The position numbers and the translations under genes were made by a program. Positions 25,744 through 38,178 of a stretch of DNA of 64,000 nt are shown piece after piece. Below the pieces are notes generated by a model. The model did no database searches. It saw only the letters and a program-made list of their open reading frames with translations, and was not told the DNA's origin. Source of the stretch: Pectinophora gossypiella. Taxonomy: Eukaryota; Arthropoda; Insecta; Lepidoptera; Gelechiidae. The stretch spans positions 11,842,001 to 11,906,000 of the forward strand of contig NC_065408.1 of NCBI RefSeq assembly GCF_024362695.1. Direction: 5' to 3'. Within the stretch, counting starts at the first letter, position 1. Each line of letters starts with the position of its first letter.

Positions 25744-25969
25744 ATGGACATGAGCGGAGAGGGCGGCGGCGCAGGCGGCGGCGGCGCGGGCGCGCTGCAG
25801 CAGCGCTGGTACGACAGCCGCGTCAACGGCAGCCCGGCCGCGGCCGACGCCGGCGCCGACAACAACGGCGACTTCTTCCACTCGCCGCTCGAGGGCGGCC
25901 ACCACAGCCGCGCCCGCTACTACCACCAGCAGATGCACCCCTCCTACTCGGCCGCCGTCTCCTCGCACG
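25744..25969 (+). CDS. grn: GATA1/2/3-class transcription factor, coding exon 1
   Basis: Encodes the first 75 residues of a nuclear DNA-binding GATA transcription factor, probably grain (GATAc). The start was set at the ATG at 25744, with A at -3 and G at +4. An in-frame ATG at 25720 would add eight residues (MVCEAGAS) but has a poor context. The in-frame TAA at 25708 rules out anything further upstream. The peptide begins MDMSGEGGGAGGGG, then QQRWYDSR, FFHSPLEGG and RARYYHQQMHPSY. The QQRW and aromatic stretches recall the N-terminus of vertebrate GATA2/3. The exon ends SSH plus one base at CACG|GTAAG, phase 1, matching exon 2. G+C is far above the surrounding DNA. The sister genes serpent, pannier, GATAd and GATAe are less likely, given the exon 2 motifs. 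Confidence 0.85.
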
Positions 25970-28500
25970 GTAAGACCAACAACTTCTCATCTACCTCAAC
26001 CATGAAATATGACTCCTCTACTCACATCCATTAATTCTCATTTTAGTACGGATACCGCGGAACTGGACGCCATAACAATTAAGCACGTTAAACGACCCTC
26101 TAATTCCGCGACCGAAGCTGTCAGTATTTAAGCAAATTGCTCCCACGGACGGTAGGCAGCCGTCCGTCGCGGCTTATCGCGCATCAGACGATATCTCTCC
26201 GAAACTCCACAATTAATTCACCGGACCCGACCAGTCAAAATCGCCATTCTGTAAGGTGACAGCTTAGGTAAACACGATCTAAAATGGGTCTCGGCCGTAA
26301 AAGAAAAAAATAATCCATACTTTTTTGTTTTTTTGAGGTTTAAATTTTATGGAGGCTATAAAGTTTTTCGTGGGGACAGGTGGCTCTTCTTTATATTTTA
26401 ACTGCTCATTTGAGGCGCGAGCGTTCTAAGCACGCGGTCGTTAGGGGCTAGATTGGCATGCGGCGCGGTCGGGATCGCCAGAATTTATTTAGCGGTCGTC
26501 GGTAGTGATGTGACACTCGAGAAACTGTGTCACTTCTCGGAATCGGAACTGGGAATTGATTTCGTCGCGTTCACAGCAGTTATGTAGCGTAGTTTATGGG
26601 CGTCGAGGCCGGGGACCGGCTCGCCCGAGTTTTGGGCGGTTTGTAAGCGCGCCTTATCGTGTCGCCGTCGGCCGCGGCTTCTTGTCGCTGCGATTACATC
26701 TGAATCTGGTGAATTCATTTGGTCGACATACGGGGGCCCGATTAGGTACTTGCTTACATATGATATTACACATCGATTTCCAAAAGAAGATATGGGTGTT
26801 AATTAAAGTTACGTCGCGTTCCTTTTTACTTAAGGAACAGTAGTTAATTAATATAGATTCCTGTGTCGCGTTCGGGGTTTGTTGATGTTTAAATGTATGT
26901 TTTATGGTGCTGATATTAGCTCGTATAGTGTACTGAGACAGTGGAGTTGTAAAGCGCATTATGAAGCGTTCGCGAGGCACATATACTGTGCGCGATGACA
27001 ACGCGCATCGTTTTCACTTTTGCCTTCGAGTTTACGAGCGACGTCGTCGGTTTTTGCTTCTGGCCACTGAATTTTTATATGAATTTTATACTGACAACTT
27101 GCCGCGTATTTGGTAGAATGCGGTCTCGTGCATTTAAAAGTAAATTTTACTTGTACTCATAACGTTTAATTGGACAGGTCGCCTTGGTTGTATGCCTAAG
27201 TTAATATGTCGTTTTCTCATCCCATAGTGTTTTCCTTTTCCATCATTCCAATGCTAGCCAGGCTATAGAGCTGTAGCGATGCATATATATTTTATAGCTA
27301 CTCAAATTAGTTTTCCCAAATGGATAACCCATTTTGGATTTGGAATTTTGGATAGACAGAGTGTGTGTGTTTAATTAAAATATAAACCTTTGTGTTCTTA
27401 TTAGTAAAAACTTACTTATTAGTAGAACACTATTAATACTAACAACACATAAATAAAAAACAAAAACAAAATTACATTAAAGCTATACTAACATTAATAC
27501 ATCAATGCATTAAAGACAACTTTTATATTTAGGTTCATATTTTATTTACTTTTGAATTTTGTTGCATGGTGACGGGTGTTGTAATTCGATAGGGTCTGCG
27601 TTTGATGCACTATAATTTATACCAACAACGCGATTGATGACGAAGGGAAAATTTATTTCACTCTCCAAATCTGTTTTATTGTTATTTTTATTTCCACTAA
27701 AAGTGTAGATGTCTACTGAAACTCTATCCTTTAGTTGGGTTTTATTTAAGGAAACTACGTCTAATAGTCGAGTTGAAAACATCATTTTATTGTTTATACG
27801 GTGTTACCCACTCATGTTTTTTATAGTTTAATTTATATTATGGAATCATACAATTTTCCAGTTCTGAAAGTTTGTATAATTTAATTTTCTGTATGCTACT
27901 CACCTACTTCATATATTTACATGTGAAGTCATGTCGTCATATTTCTTTTGTTAAATAATGTGTCGTAAGCAAAAGCTATCTAGCTTCTATGAGGTGCTTT
28001 GTTTACAGTAGTAGTAGTAGTAAAAATGTACAATTACTGAACCGAATTACACTGAGAGAAGTCGAAATTACGATACCTTGCCACAGACTGATGTAGTTCA
28101 ATAAAACACACATCAATTTTTACTTTAAATTCCGATATCATCTTGTAGTACGTCCATATACCTTAAACAAACAAAAAAAAAAAAACGAAAAATTATTACT
28201 TATCTTGGAATTTTAGATTTACACAAAAATTATTAACTTTAAATAATTGCATTTTAGTCCATTAACATTTGCATTTGCGTATGAATTACGTATTGTATAT
28301 TTATACAATAAATAATTCAATATTAACAGATAAGAATAGAAATTGTTTATTATAAAATTACGCCACACACAAAAAGAAGACAATAACACCATTCCAATGT
28401 GTATCATTAGACAAAAGAGTAGTACTCGATTTTCAATCGTTATTACAACAATAAAAGTCGAATAGCCAATAAAGAGAAAACAGATGAACCTAAAGTGTAT

Positions 28501-28586
28501 CGCGAGGTAAGCTGGATTCGAACCCATTATTCAAGAGTATCCAACCATCGGTGATTTCACACCTATTGAACAATCGCCACCTCGGC
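28501..28586 (-). mobile_element. tRNA-Ser-like pseudogene or SINE head
   Basis: On the - strand an 86-nt unit begins GCCGAGGTGGC, has a GTGTGAAATCAC anticodon-arm-like stretch reminiscent of tRNA-Ser(UGA), a long variable region and box B GGGTTCGAATCC, and ends ACCTCGCG. The outer 8 nt pair except for one position. The D-arm is degenerate (GATTGTTCAATAGG), so it is probably not a working tRNA. No second copy was noticed in the window. Confidence 0.45.
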
Positions 28587-29471
28587 CGACCATGCGCTTC
28601 CACCTATGAAATTACACCTTGGAACAATGCGACAAAGTTCACATTGCAATGATATGTGACTCAAGTTTGGGGGTGGTTATTGTCTTTAATTGTATGTAGG
28701 AAAATGAGTAGAAAGTAAGAGACAATACTATGGATAATGAATGGGGATTTGGTTGTTTATGGTACGAGTTATTGTATGAATTTAGGATGGTAAATGAATG
28801 GGACGAAAGGAAGTTTTAAAAAGATAAGGTGGCCTATGATTGGATTGTCGTCGGAATTTAAGAGCAGTTGTATTTACGAAAATAAAAGGAGGCAAGATTT
28901 GGTCATAGCTCAGCGCAAGTTTATGCTCTCACGAACAAAACGCTGATTTTTAGCTACAACACGTTGTAGATGAGGTGGTCACAAAATTTCTATGAAATCC
29001 ATCATGGTATCGAACATAGTGACTCCTTGACAAGTGGCAATTACAATTTGTATGACTGATTGTCAAATAATGACATACGTCGTAAGTATTACAAGGGCAC
29101 TTTTTGATGTGTACTTAATGAAATGACTGACCTAGCTTAACTAGAATAGGCTGGTTTCCAACTAGTCAAATCAGTTACTTTTTACTAAACGTCAAAACAC
29201 GAAATTACTATCGTGACGTCATAGAAAAACGTGATAAAATGTCGTAATTACTATTACGTTTTTCTTGATTAAAATTCATAAATCAGTTCAATAGAAAAAA
29301 GAAAACGTTTTTCGGTACGTTTGTTTAATTTATTTAGGGTAAGCTATGTAAGAAGTGGTAGAGTTCGAAGGAGGAATTTGCTTGACTCTATATGAGGTAA
29401 AACTTATAAAGAGTAAAAAATGGCAGGCTTTGTTATTAGCGGCTAAGTTTACCTCACCCTGCTTCGGTTTT

Positions 29472-29590
29472 AATTTAGTCGTCAATTGTATGGCGTCAGA
29501 CGTCACACACACAGATGCCCGTGTACGATAACGTCAATGTGTAGTGTCTGTGTAAAACGAGGTGTTTTGTATGAAGTATCCGGGGAGTGG
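29472..29590 (+). repeat. Dispersed repeat family, copy A
   Basis: Shares TATGGCGTC, GACGTCACACACACAGATG, CGTGTACGA and a GAAGT-TCCGGGG block with 45563-45675, and with 47987-48108 in reverse. No coding, tRNA-like or inverted-repeat structure was seen, so the class is unknown. Confidence 0.6.
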
Positions 29591-30284
29591 CAAAACTCGC
29601 ATTAAAACTGTCAGGATCGCCCACAAACGGAGGTCTAATAACTTTGCCTGTGATTTAGTTCATTTTATTGTCACAAGATGGCGGTGTAATGAGAATTTTT
29701 CCAATTACCCTCGGCGAGGTAAAACAGTATGATCGTCGGGTAACTAACAATTAACTCGGGTAAGTGAGAGCAATAAGAGTATGAAATGACTCGCTATTTT
29801 TCTCTTGTGGGTAAAGGCTTTTCGTGGTGGATTCTCTCGCATTTTAAACTGTGTTTTTTAATTACTTATGACAATTGCATTTTGAATGCTTGTGTGTGTA
29901 TGAGTAATAAGAAATATACAGCAAGTAGAGTTTTTCCACCGGTATTGCAGTTATAGTTGATGTCATAAATATCGTGTATAGGTTTAAAAGATTACGAAAT
30001 ATTTTATTGCATTCAAATATTCATATTCATATGTAATGATCAAATGGGTTTCTATGCAAAAATAAGTACGTACATGTACCTAATTTTTTTATTTTTTTAC
30101 TTGCAATACAGGTACCTACTTTTAACAGGCAAAGGCGCCAAGTCTAAAGATAACAATTTTTTTTATCTACGGAAAAAAATATTAAACAACTAGTATCATG
30201 GTAGGGTAATCAATAAAATCGACAAAGAGTATAAAAAAACAGAGCTAAGTCTAGTTTTAAATTGTTAGTCCTGTAAAGTATGCG

Positions 30285-30415
30285 TGTACGCACACATACG
30301 CACCTCCGTGCGTGTGCGTGCGGGGCGGAGATTGGCGCAATTAGCGCGGGGGGCGGGGCCGCCGGCGTCTGCGCATCGCCCGCGACGTCCTCCCGCTCCG
30401 AAATCATTTTACCAT
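30285..30415. other. GC-rich patch in intron 1
   Basis: Abrupt CpG-rich block (for example GCGGGGGGCGGGGCCGCCGG near 30344-30363) 4.3 kb inside intron 1. It contains GC-box-like GGGGCGGG motifs. It could be an enhancer or internal promoter. No exon was recognised after it. Confidence 0.35.
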
Positions 30416-30503
30416 AAACCGTCATGCGTACACGGCTCCACACTCACAACACTATTCTATTCTATTGCCATAGTTATATCGGTAAATTTGCCTTATTAAA
30501 AAT

Positions 30504-30702
30504 GCCTTATAACGAAAACCATATATGCGCCTTTTTGAAAAATCACATTCGGATGTGAGTTTGTTCAACAAAACCTCGGTTTCTTTCAATTAATTCCAAT
30601 CCGAGTAAAATTGACACCACACACAACGTTGTTTTGTTAACTAAAATCATATTCTAATGTCATTTTTCAAAAAAGGCGCTTTCGTAGTTTTCTTTATAAG
30701 GC
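30504..30702. mobile_element. Foldback MITE, about 55-bp arms
   Basis: The left arm from GCCTTATAACGAAAACC through TGCGCCTTTTTGAAAAATCA pairs imperfectly with the right arm ending TTCTTTATAAGGC at 30702. A second copy lies at 55704-55888. No coding capacity. Confidence 0.7.
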
Positions 30703-30965
30703 GACGATATGTTATTCAAAATTAGAAGCCTCCTCTTAAAATGATACCTTAAAAAGTATCTAATATTCCATTTAGTTTTCTTATAAGTATTGTATTTTGG
30801 TATAAGTATGTTGAAATGATATCGCTACGTTTTAATTCATAATTCATTTATTTGCAATAAAAATGGTTCATTTTGTAGTTGGTTAGCATTGAACATTAAG
30901 GTACTTAAGTAAGTATATTAATTATACATTTATTTTTCATTTTTTGTTCTCCCTAAATATCTATC

Positions 30966-31018
30966 AATAGGGAAGGCCCGTGCCCCAGCAGTGGGGACGT
31001 TAATGGGCTGGTTATGAT
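30966..31018 (+). mobile_element. tRNA/5S SINE 3' fragment
   Basis: Carries AGGGAAGGCCCGTGCC, CAGCAGTGGGGACGTTAATG and GGGCTGGTTATGATAA, the last 50 or so bases of the family seen in full at 47177-47466. Confidence 0.75.
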
Positions 31019-31531
31019 AATTTACTTTTTTGTTTTTAGGTTTATTGTCTGCAGACAATGTTTTGGACTAAACGTAACCAATTCGGTCTTTCTTCTTATC
31101 CTCTGTTACTAAATCAATCTTCAATAGAGATTATCTTACCAAATGAAATGAAACTCTAAACTTGAAAATAAGTAATAACCATCATTATTTATTACTTAAA
31201 TTGCACTAACTAAAGACAGAATAAAAAAATAATTGAACAGTTACGTAAGTCTGATAACATTTTAAAAAAGTTTTAATCAAAATCATTCAAGCACATCTAA
31301 ACTTAAATAAGTAAGATTTGTGAAATTATTTTCTTGAAAAGTTTATTTAAATAAAGCTCTAAGTACTTGTAAACTTAAAGTCATCTGTACTTACAATATG
31401 CCGCCGTTAAAAGTTAGCCTATTTATATATATATAGCCTATTTTTTTTTTTCAAACATATATATGTCGTAGCAGAGGGGGTGGGGTCGGTCGTAACATCA
31501 TCATCAGAATGGAGGGTGGGCGTTTGAAGAG

Positions 31532-32094
31532 TGGGCGTTAGAAGACAATAATGGCCGTCATCAGTATCACAATCATTTTATTTACTTCCACATAGTTTTT
31601 GTATCACGATTAAATAAAGTCACAGCATAAGGTACACACTCACGGCAACGTCACGGTATTCGTAACGGTTACACAGTCTCTCGTTATCTAGCGCGCATAA
31701 GGACGTTAGCGCGAAGGGGCCCTCCACCACCCATGGTTCCAACATTCGGACCGAATCATCGGGACATGTGAACGTACTTGCTAGGTGCTCTTTTCCGATC
31801 ACACTTTCTTGACGTCCCTACAAGTTATAGGTGAGCGACTATAGCACTCCACGTTCCGATCGTAATTATTCGACACGTCCGCTCAAGACGATGGTTCGCG
31901 GTAGACCGCCCGACTAGAACGGCAGTGCACGTCCGCTCGACACGACGACTCTGTAGTGACTCCCGACTTCACTCCGCTCTGCTCGTACACCACCTTTCGT
32001 CGGAGCGTTGCAACTTCATGACGGAAGTGATGTAACTTCATTTTATTTTCCGATTTGATCAATTTCTCTTCTTAATTCATAACTAACTCCGACA
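31532..32094. repeat. Left long terminal repeat
   Basis: 563 bp starting TGGGCGTTAG and ending AACTCCGACA. In a line-by-line comparison I find only one difference from the right copy (G at 31541, C at 34801). A near-duplicate TGGGCGTTTG lies just outside, at 31518. Confidence 0.7.
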
Positions 32095-32190
32095 CGGCCA
32101 TCCTGCGCGACACACGTCCTCGTGTGTTAATCTGAAACAACATACCACAGCACAGTATCCAAGTTCGCTCGGTCATTCCTGACCAACATG

Positions 32191-32439
32191 AGACTCTACT
32201 TGTGACTCTACACGAGCTCTACTTGTGACTCTACAAGAGCTCTACTTGTGACTCTACAAGAGCTCTACTTGTGACTCTACACGAGCTCTACTTGTGACTC
32301 TACTTGTGACTCTACACGAGCTCTACTTGTGACTCTACACGAGCTCTACTTGTGACTCTACACGAGCTCTACTTGTGACTCTACACGAGCTCTACTTGTG
32401 ACTCTACACGAGCTCTACTTGTGACTCTACACGAGCTCT
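32191..32439. repeat. 23-bp tandem array, about ten units
   Basis: The unit GAGCTCTACTTGTGACTCTA plus CAC or CAA repeats ten times, then breaks off. One unit, at 32283-32317, carries an extra 12 bp, an internal duplication. Only the linker (CAC/CAA) and the first unit vary, so expansion is recent. Confidence 0.9.
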
Positions 32440-32544
32440 CATGACATCATGATAAATCATCAACTAACAATACACGGACCATTGACCAGTATTCACACAC
32501 TATAAACAACCAAACATGAAAATCCAATTACTCTTTACACGTCT

Positions 32545-33047
32545 GTCGTTACTATCACCTAAACGAGCGATAGTAACTCATGCCACTCTACTGAGCGACG
32601 ATATCTCAAAACCAGGCGTCACTACCACCTAAATCGAGCGGTAGCAACTCATGCCACTCTACTGAGTGACGATATCTCACAACCAGGCGTCACTACCACC
32701 TAAATCGAGCGGTAGCAACTCATGCCACTTACACCAAGTGACGATATCTCACAACCAGGCGTCACTACCACCTAAATCGAGCGGTAGCAACTCATGCCAC
32801 TTACACCAAGTGACGATATCTCAACACAGTCGTTGCTGCCACCTAAACCGAGCGACAGCAACTCATGCCACTTACACCAAGTGACGATATCTCAACACAG
32901 TCGTTGCTGCCACCTAAATCGAGCGACAGCAACTCATGCCACTTACACCAAGTGACGATATCCCAACACAGTCGTTACTGCCACCTAAATCGAGCGACAG
33001 CAACTCATGCCACTTACACCAAGTGACGATATCTCAACACAGCTAGC
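32545..33047. repeat. 68-73-bp tandem array, about seven units
   Basis: The unit carries CACCTAAATCGAGCG, CAACTCATGCCACT and GTGACGATATCTCA. Unit starts are near 32545, 32618, 32689, 32761, 32829, 32900 and 32971. Early units end in CCAGGC and late units in CAACACA, showing two subtypes. A 72-codon open frame over the first units is a by-product of a period near 72. Confidence 0.9.
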
Positions 33048-34791
33048 ACACAAACTTTACATTTTAGTTGGTAGAATAGTGGTCAATGCGTTACACAATT
33101 TCTTTTATATCACTAATTTCTAATTTGCGCAGTTCGACTAATTCTACCGGAGGTCAACTTGACTTAGATTCAGGTACAATGTCATGACCAAATACAAAGT
33201 CAACATGACATCCAGGCCTCGACCGCATACCTGTAGTTTCTAAGACGAGCAGCACAAAAGTGGCTGCAGCCCCGAACACTACAAGTGCGCAGCTTCCTAT
33301 CAGAGTTGCTCCGAAACAGGTCAATCATAGCTGTCATTGCTCAATTAAATCAACCAACATTACACATCTACTGCAAAGCACAACAGGCTGTAATATTCCT
33401 CCCCCAACTGCGGTTACGCTACAAAACAGTCATGAGTCACAACATCCCCTCCCGGGATGGCCACCATGGTCCACGACCACAAAACGACAGAGCACCCTGC
33501 TCTCACACACACAAGTCATAAAGTCACAATGTAGCGACCAACACCTCGAGGAAATATTACCGCACTTACACAATTACTGATTCGGTATGATCATCATTTA
33601 GAATGTTTTGCTCCAATTTTCTCACTAATGATTTACTCTGTTTCGGGCATTTTCTAAGCCTATTTCATTTAATCATAATCCAAATCATTTTACTTCGCAA
33701 TGTTTACTTCACTTCATTACGATTTCCAATTTAACTAAAGTTAACAAAAGACAACTTTCTGCACTACATTCGTTTGTATCCTATTAAAACTTCCCATATT
33801 TCAAATCAGGTAAAACAGATAAGACTCACCAGGACTTATAAGAATTTCCAATAAAAGATCAACCACTGGTCTTGTGACATGGTTTAGGTCTTCACCAGCG
33901 CAGCAAGTCCGACTGGTATAATACAACGTGCTGCCATGATGACGTCACTGCACGGCTACAGCTCAGGCCGCACCACTTACATCGCCGCTAGCAATCCACC
34001 AGTTGCCGAACCACGTGGCAAGTTATGACATGAAACAAAAGAATTCACTGTATTATCGTATTCACATGACTTTCTTTCAATCGGTTTAAAAAGATTACAA
34101 ATAAAGAATATTGAATATTGAAACATTTGATGAATGACGGTAGATTACAAAACACGTTATTTAACGAGACTCAATTATCATGTCATGATTAATTTCTTTT
34201 TGCTTGGAGTGAGAAAATACAACTTTAACCACGCAGGTCAAGCGTGTCTACACCAATTCGAAATATTTTTAGACCAAAATACAAAGATTTGACAATGATG
34301 AAAACAGATTGGAAAACGCGGTATGATTGACACAGATTGACACAATATGTCTCGCCAATTTGGTTTTTAAAAAAAAGCAATTTTCCTCATTACTAGAAAC
34401 GGAAATTCACCCAGCAATAAAGGATCCAGTATGAAAACGACTCACCGTAATAACAGTTTCCAAGTTGAGGTACCATAATTTCCAAACACGACTGCACACA
34501 TTATGGAAATATTGTTGATGTTCACGCCATCATATCTTACGGCATGTAGTGATGCCGATCATTGGCAAGGTTCATTTCAAATTCAGGTCCATTTTCAAAT
34601 TCAGTCATGGATGGACACTACATCTTCATCACGTGGACACACGAATGTGATAGTCATCATAATCTTCTTCTGATTGTGATAATCCAAACTTACATTGTCT
34701 TGTTGTGAACGTCGCATCACATTGTCTTCATCCAAGTTCACTAATCCCACTTCTGATGTCGTAAAAGTGGTGTGATGTCAGAAGGGATGGG

Positions 34792-35354
34792 TGGGCGTTA
34801 CAAGACAATAATGGCCGTCATCAGTATCACAATCATTTTATTTACTTCCACATAGTTTTTGTATCACGATTAAATAAAGTCACAGCATAAGGTACACACT
34901 CACGGCAACGTCACGGTATTCGTAACGGTTACACAGTCTCTCGTTATCTAGCGCGCATAAGGACGTTAGCGCGAAGGGGCCCTCCACCACCCATGGTTCC
35001 AACATTCGGACCGAATCATCGGGACATGTGAACGTACTTGCTAGGTGCTCTTTTCCGATCACACTTTCTTGACGTCCCTACAAGTTATAGGTGAGCGACT
35101 ATAGCACTCCACGTTCCGATCGTAATTATTCGACACGTCCGCTCAAGACGATGGTTCGCGGTAGACCGCCCGACTAGAACGGCAGTGCACGTCCGCTCGA
35201 CACGACGACTCTGTAGTGACTCCCGACTTCACTCCGCTCTGCTCGTACACCACCTTTCGTCGGAGCGTTGCAACTTCATGACGGAAGTGATGTAACTTCA
35301 TTTTATTTTCCGATTTGATCAATTTCTCTTCTTAATTCATAACTAACTCCGACA
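34792..35354. repeat. Right long terminal repeat
   Basis: The 563-bp partner of the left repeat, starting TGGGCGTTAC after a purine-rich AGAAGGGATGGG and ending CTCCGACA. A MITE begins only 24 bp further on. Confidence 0.7.
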
Positions 35355-35377
35355 TATACTTAATGAAAAATATACCT

Positions 35378-35526
35378 GGGGGTCTAAAACCACATTGAAG
35401 CAATTCATCTAAAAAAGCTATATTGCTATTTGACATTTGTTTTTACACTTAAGTACTTAAAATAGACTTTAAATTGGAATATTGCTGTTTTAGATGAATA
35501 GCTTCAACGTGGCCTTTTTAGACCCT
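35378..35526. mobile_element. Foldback MITE (GGGTTAAAAAGGCC family), copy A
   Basis: The left arm GGGGTCTAAAACCACATTGA then AGCAATTCATCT pairs with the right arm ending GTGGCCTTTTTAGACCCTC. Related to 41051-41211 and the half element at 59722-59768. Confidence 0.7.
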
Positions 35527-38178
35527 CTGTACTTTTACACAGTACATACGTTACCTCTATCGGGCTTGCGGAGCCACAGGTCACCTTGCACTGGCAGCCT
35601 CTGGATACGATGAACCATACTTTTATTCCAGAACAATACCTCAGTAGACTAACGCTGTGCTTGGTACGATAAACAGCTAAACGCTTTTGTGTGTTTTCTT
35701 TACTCCGAGTGCAACAGAAAAGCGTAAGTTCGAATAATTACGCATGGTAGCCGTAAGCGAGTGCCTAAGTGCATGAAACCTAGTAATAAAACTTTAAACC
35801 TTGTTTTTAATCCAGAAAATCATTTTAATCAACATTAAAACTGGCGGCGGTCATCTAACCGGTTGTAACTACACCATCGCTTGACGACGCCAATTCAGAG
35901 TTCCATATACGGTGTATGCTGTAAGAACCAGGTTCTGCATTAGGGCTGTCGAAAGAACCGGAAAACTTTTTGACTGAATTTTGAATTACGTACTTTTTTT
36001 AAAATTACGATCCTAAGCTTACTAAAATTACTTAAAATAAGGTATAAAATATATAAAACTATGATAGCTAAAATTCATCGGATTATACTCGAAGACTGTT
36101 TAATATTTCATCTCAAAAAGAAGTACTCATTTTCGCTTTATATACCTATAATAGATTCAAAGATGTACCTAATTACACGTGCGCCGGGATTTTGACATAC
36201 GAATAAATAAATAAATATACCTAGTGCGAATACAGTGGACGTGTGACAGCCCTATTCTAGTCGCTAGTTGTGAATTTTGAGTGCGCCAGTACCGCACTAT
36301 GGTAGAGCATTGAGGCTCGTTCGTTCGGAAATGTAATATTTCGACGGAGGGTAACTTTGCAGACGCCGTGTATCGCGACGCTTTCCCTAATTTTGTCGAT
36401 TTTCTCCCCACGTGTACACAATTTTAGAGAAGGACTTATGTTTTGAAAATGAGGTGCCGCCTGAAGTTTTGAATTTCATAATGGAACAATTTGTTTGCTA
36501 TTTTAAATTATTCTCTTGTAAGAATTGAGATGCTATGGAGTTATTTTGAGCTCAGTATGACGTAGTGGTGACGTTAAAGTGTATACTGGCTTTTTATGTA
36601 AATGTTAAAAGACGCATTTGATGGACTTTCGCGTGAGAAGACAGACTCAAATATATTTATGCATATTAGATACAAAGATAAACCTAGAAGATAAAACGAA
36701 TTACAAGTTACACGAGGCATATTTAGCTTCTGATTTTATTTCGCGCCTAATTATTTCACACGAATTTCTGCGAATTAAGTGGAGGAAATATAACACGTTT
36801 TAGTTCGCAATAGAAATCTTTATATTAAATGTAGTGGTAATAAAAAAAATGTACATTTGAATGGCAGTTGTGAAAGGGAAGAGAAATGGATTACCATCGT
36901 TCTGTCGCCACTGAAGATTCTCACAATATTTTGTTGGTAAATTAAACAGTGTCAAAATCTCACGCTCTGGCTTTATCTACATTTTGGTGTTGTATCTTAT
37001 GTTAATTGGTTAGAGAGATCGTAAACTTCACATTAGTTTAAGATGATATTTGATATTTTAAATCGGCCCGCTTTTGTAATAAAATGAGAACTTGAGATTC
37101 CGAAAAAGGGTTTTATAACTGCCGAATAAAAAAATCTTTTGGTATCTTTAACTTAAAAAAAAGCAGTCACTAAGCCGTGATTTAGACGTCGCCATGAGTC
37201 GCTTAACCTAACCTTTTTACTTTCTATCAACATATCTACACAACTAACGAAATGTTAAAATCATATTTACAAATATACCCAAGCGTTAGAAAACACCGTA
37301 GAGTAGAGTCACATTGAAAAAAAATCGATAGAAGCGCACAAACACACGGAGAACAACGTTTAGCTTTATTTGTGTACTCCAAGTTAGCTTCAACTCATGC
37401 CATCGATCCTCACTGTTGGCCTAATTACCCAACTTTTTAAATTACTCTAACTAAAACAGCACGTGATTCTAGCTAAGCTACATAGGTATAGATAAATTTC
37501 CGGCCAAGTAGTGAAAGTTAATAATTCACTAGGTGTACAAGTAATTAAATAAAATAATAAAACAATAAGCCAATTTGTAAACGACAACAAAAACCTCCAT
37601 CGTCCAAAAATACTTTTTGCAAATCAGAATGCAATATGTTTAACTTCTAGATTATATTAGATGGTGTATTTAAATTTAAATATTCCATAGCATTATTGAT
37701 GACCAGCTTATTTCCAATTTTTCAAGCTAATTAATACTAAAAATACGCTTGTCATGACGATATACTTAATACAATGGGCACACAAGTTCCCAGCGAGTTT
37801 TTTTTCTAATCGTTCATTATTAGGTTCGATGTAAAAAACGTCCGCGCAGTCGCGTCGCCCCAGCGCTCACTATACACTTAATGTATTCATTTTACTTTTA
37901 TATCTTTCGCATGATTAACTTTGATTGATTGCATCCAAATATTGATATTTGATATTAAAATTGGCCGTCGGATCGAGAGGGACAGATGCATATCTCAGAT
38001 GTAGGACAGAGAGAGATAGTGTTCCTTCTGTTCGCATGATAATGAGCCATAATTGCGTTAGCGACATGATGTTCGGAAGCGTTACTTTGAAATAGATATC
38101 GCAAAAAACTTTATTACATCGACAGGAATATTGGAGACAAATACCTATAATACTTTGTTATTATACTTTGGTATTAAT

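Larger units (their letters stand above)
31532..35354. mobile_element. Non-autonomous LTR-type retrotransposon, 3.8 kb
   Basis: Two direct repeats of exactly 563 bp (31532-32094 and 34792-35354) begin TG and end CA, the hallmark of LTRs. They flank 2697 bp with no reverse transcriptase, integrase or gag-like frame, so this looks like a TRIM/LARD-type derivative. The interior starts with two satellite-like arrays (32191-32439 and 32545-33047). A purine-rich AGAAGGGATGGG abuts the right repeat, favouring + orientation. However, polyadenylation-like motifs occur on both strands and no primer-binding site was found, so orientation is open. The 5-bp flanks AAGAG and TATAC do not match, so no target duplication is evident. 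Confidence 0.65.

Noticed and set aside
25542..25968. Antisense open frames of 107 and 120 codons over exon 1
   Set aside because: They are GC-rich shadows of the real coding exon, with low-complexity Val/Ala/Gly content.
32666..32884. Repeat protein of 24-residue units
   Set aside because: The open frame is a by-product of a tandem array with a unit near 72 bp; later units of 68 and 71 bp break the frame.
32191..33047. CRISPR array
   Set aside because: Units are head-to-tail without unique spacers, in an animal genome; it is a minisatellite.
33260..33580. 106-codon frame inside the LTR-type element as a gag remnant
   Set aside because: No zinc knuckle, protease or capsid-like feature was seen and the overlapping frame is nearly as long.
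31620..35062. Two identical 60-codon - strand frames as a duplicated small gene
   Set aside because: Both lie at the same place in the two identical 563-bp terminal repeats; duplication of the LTR explains them.
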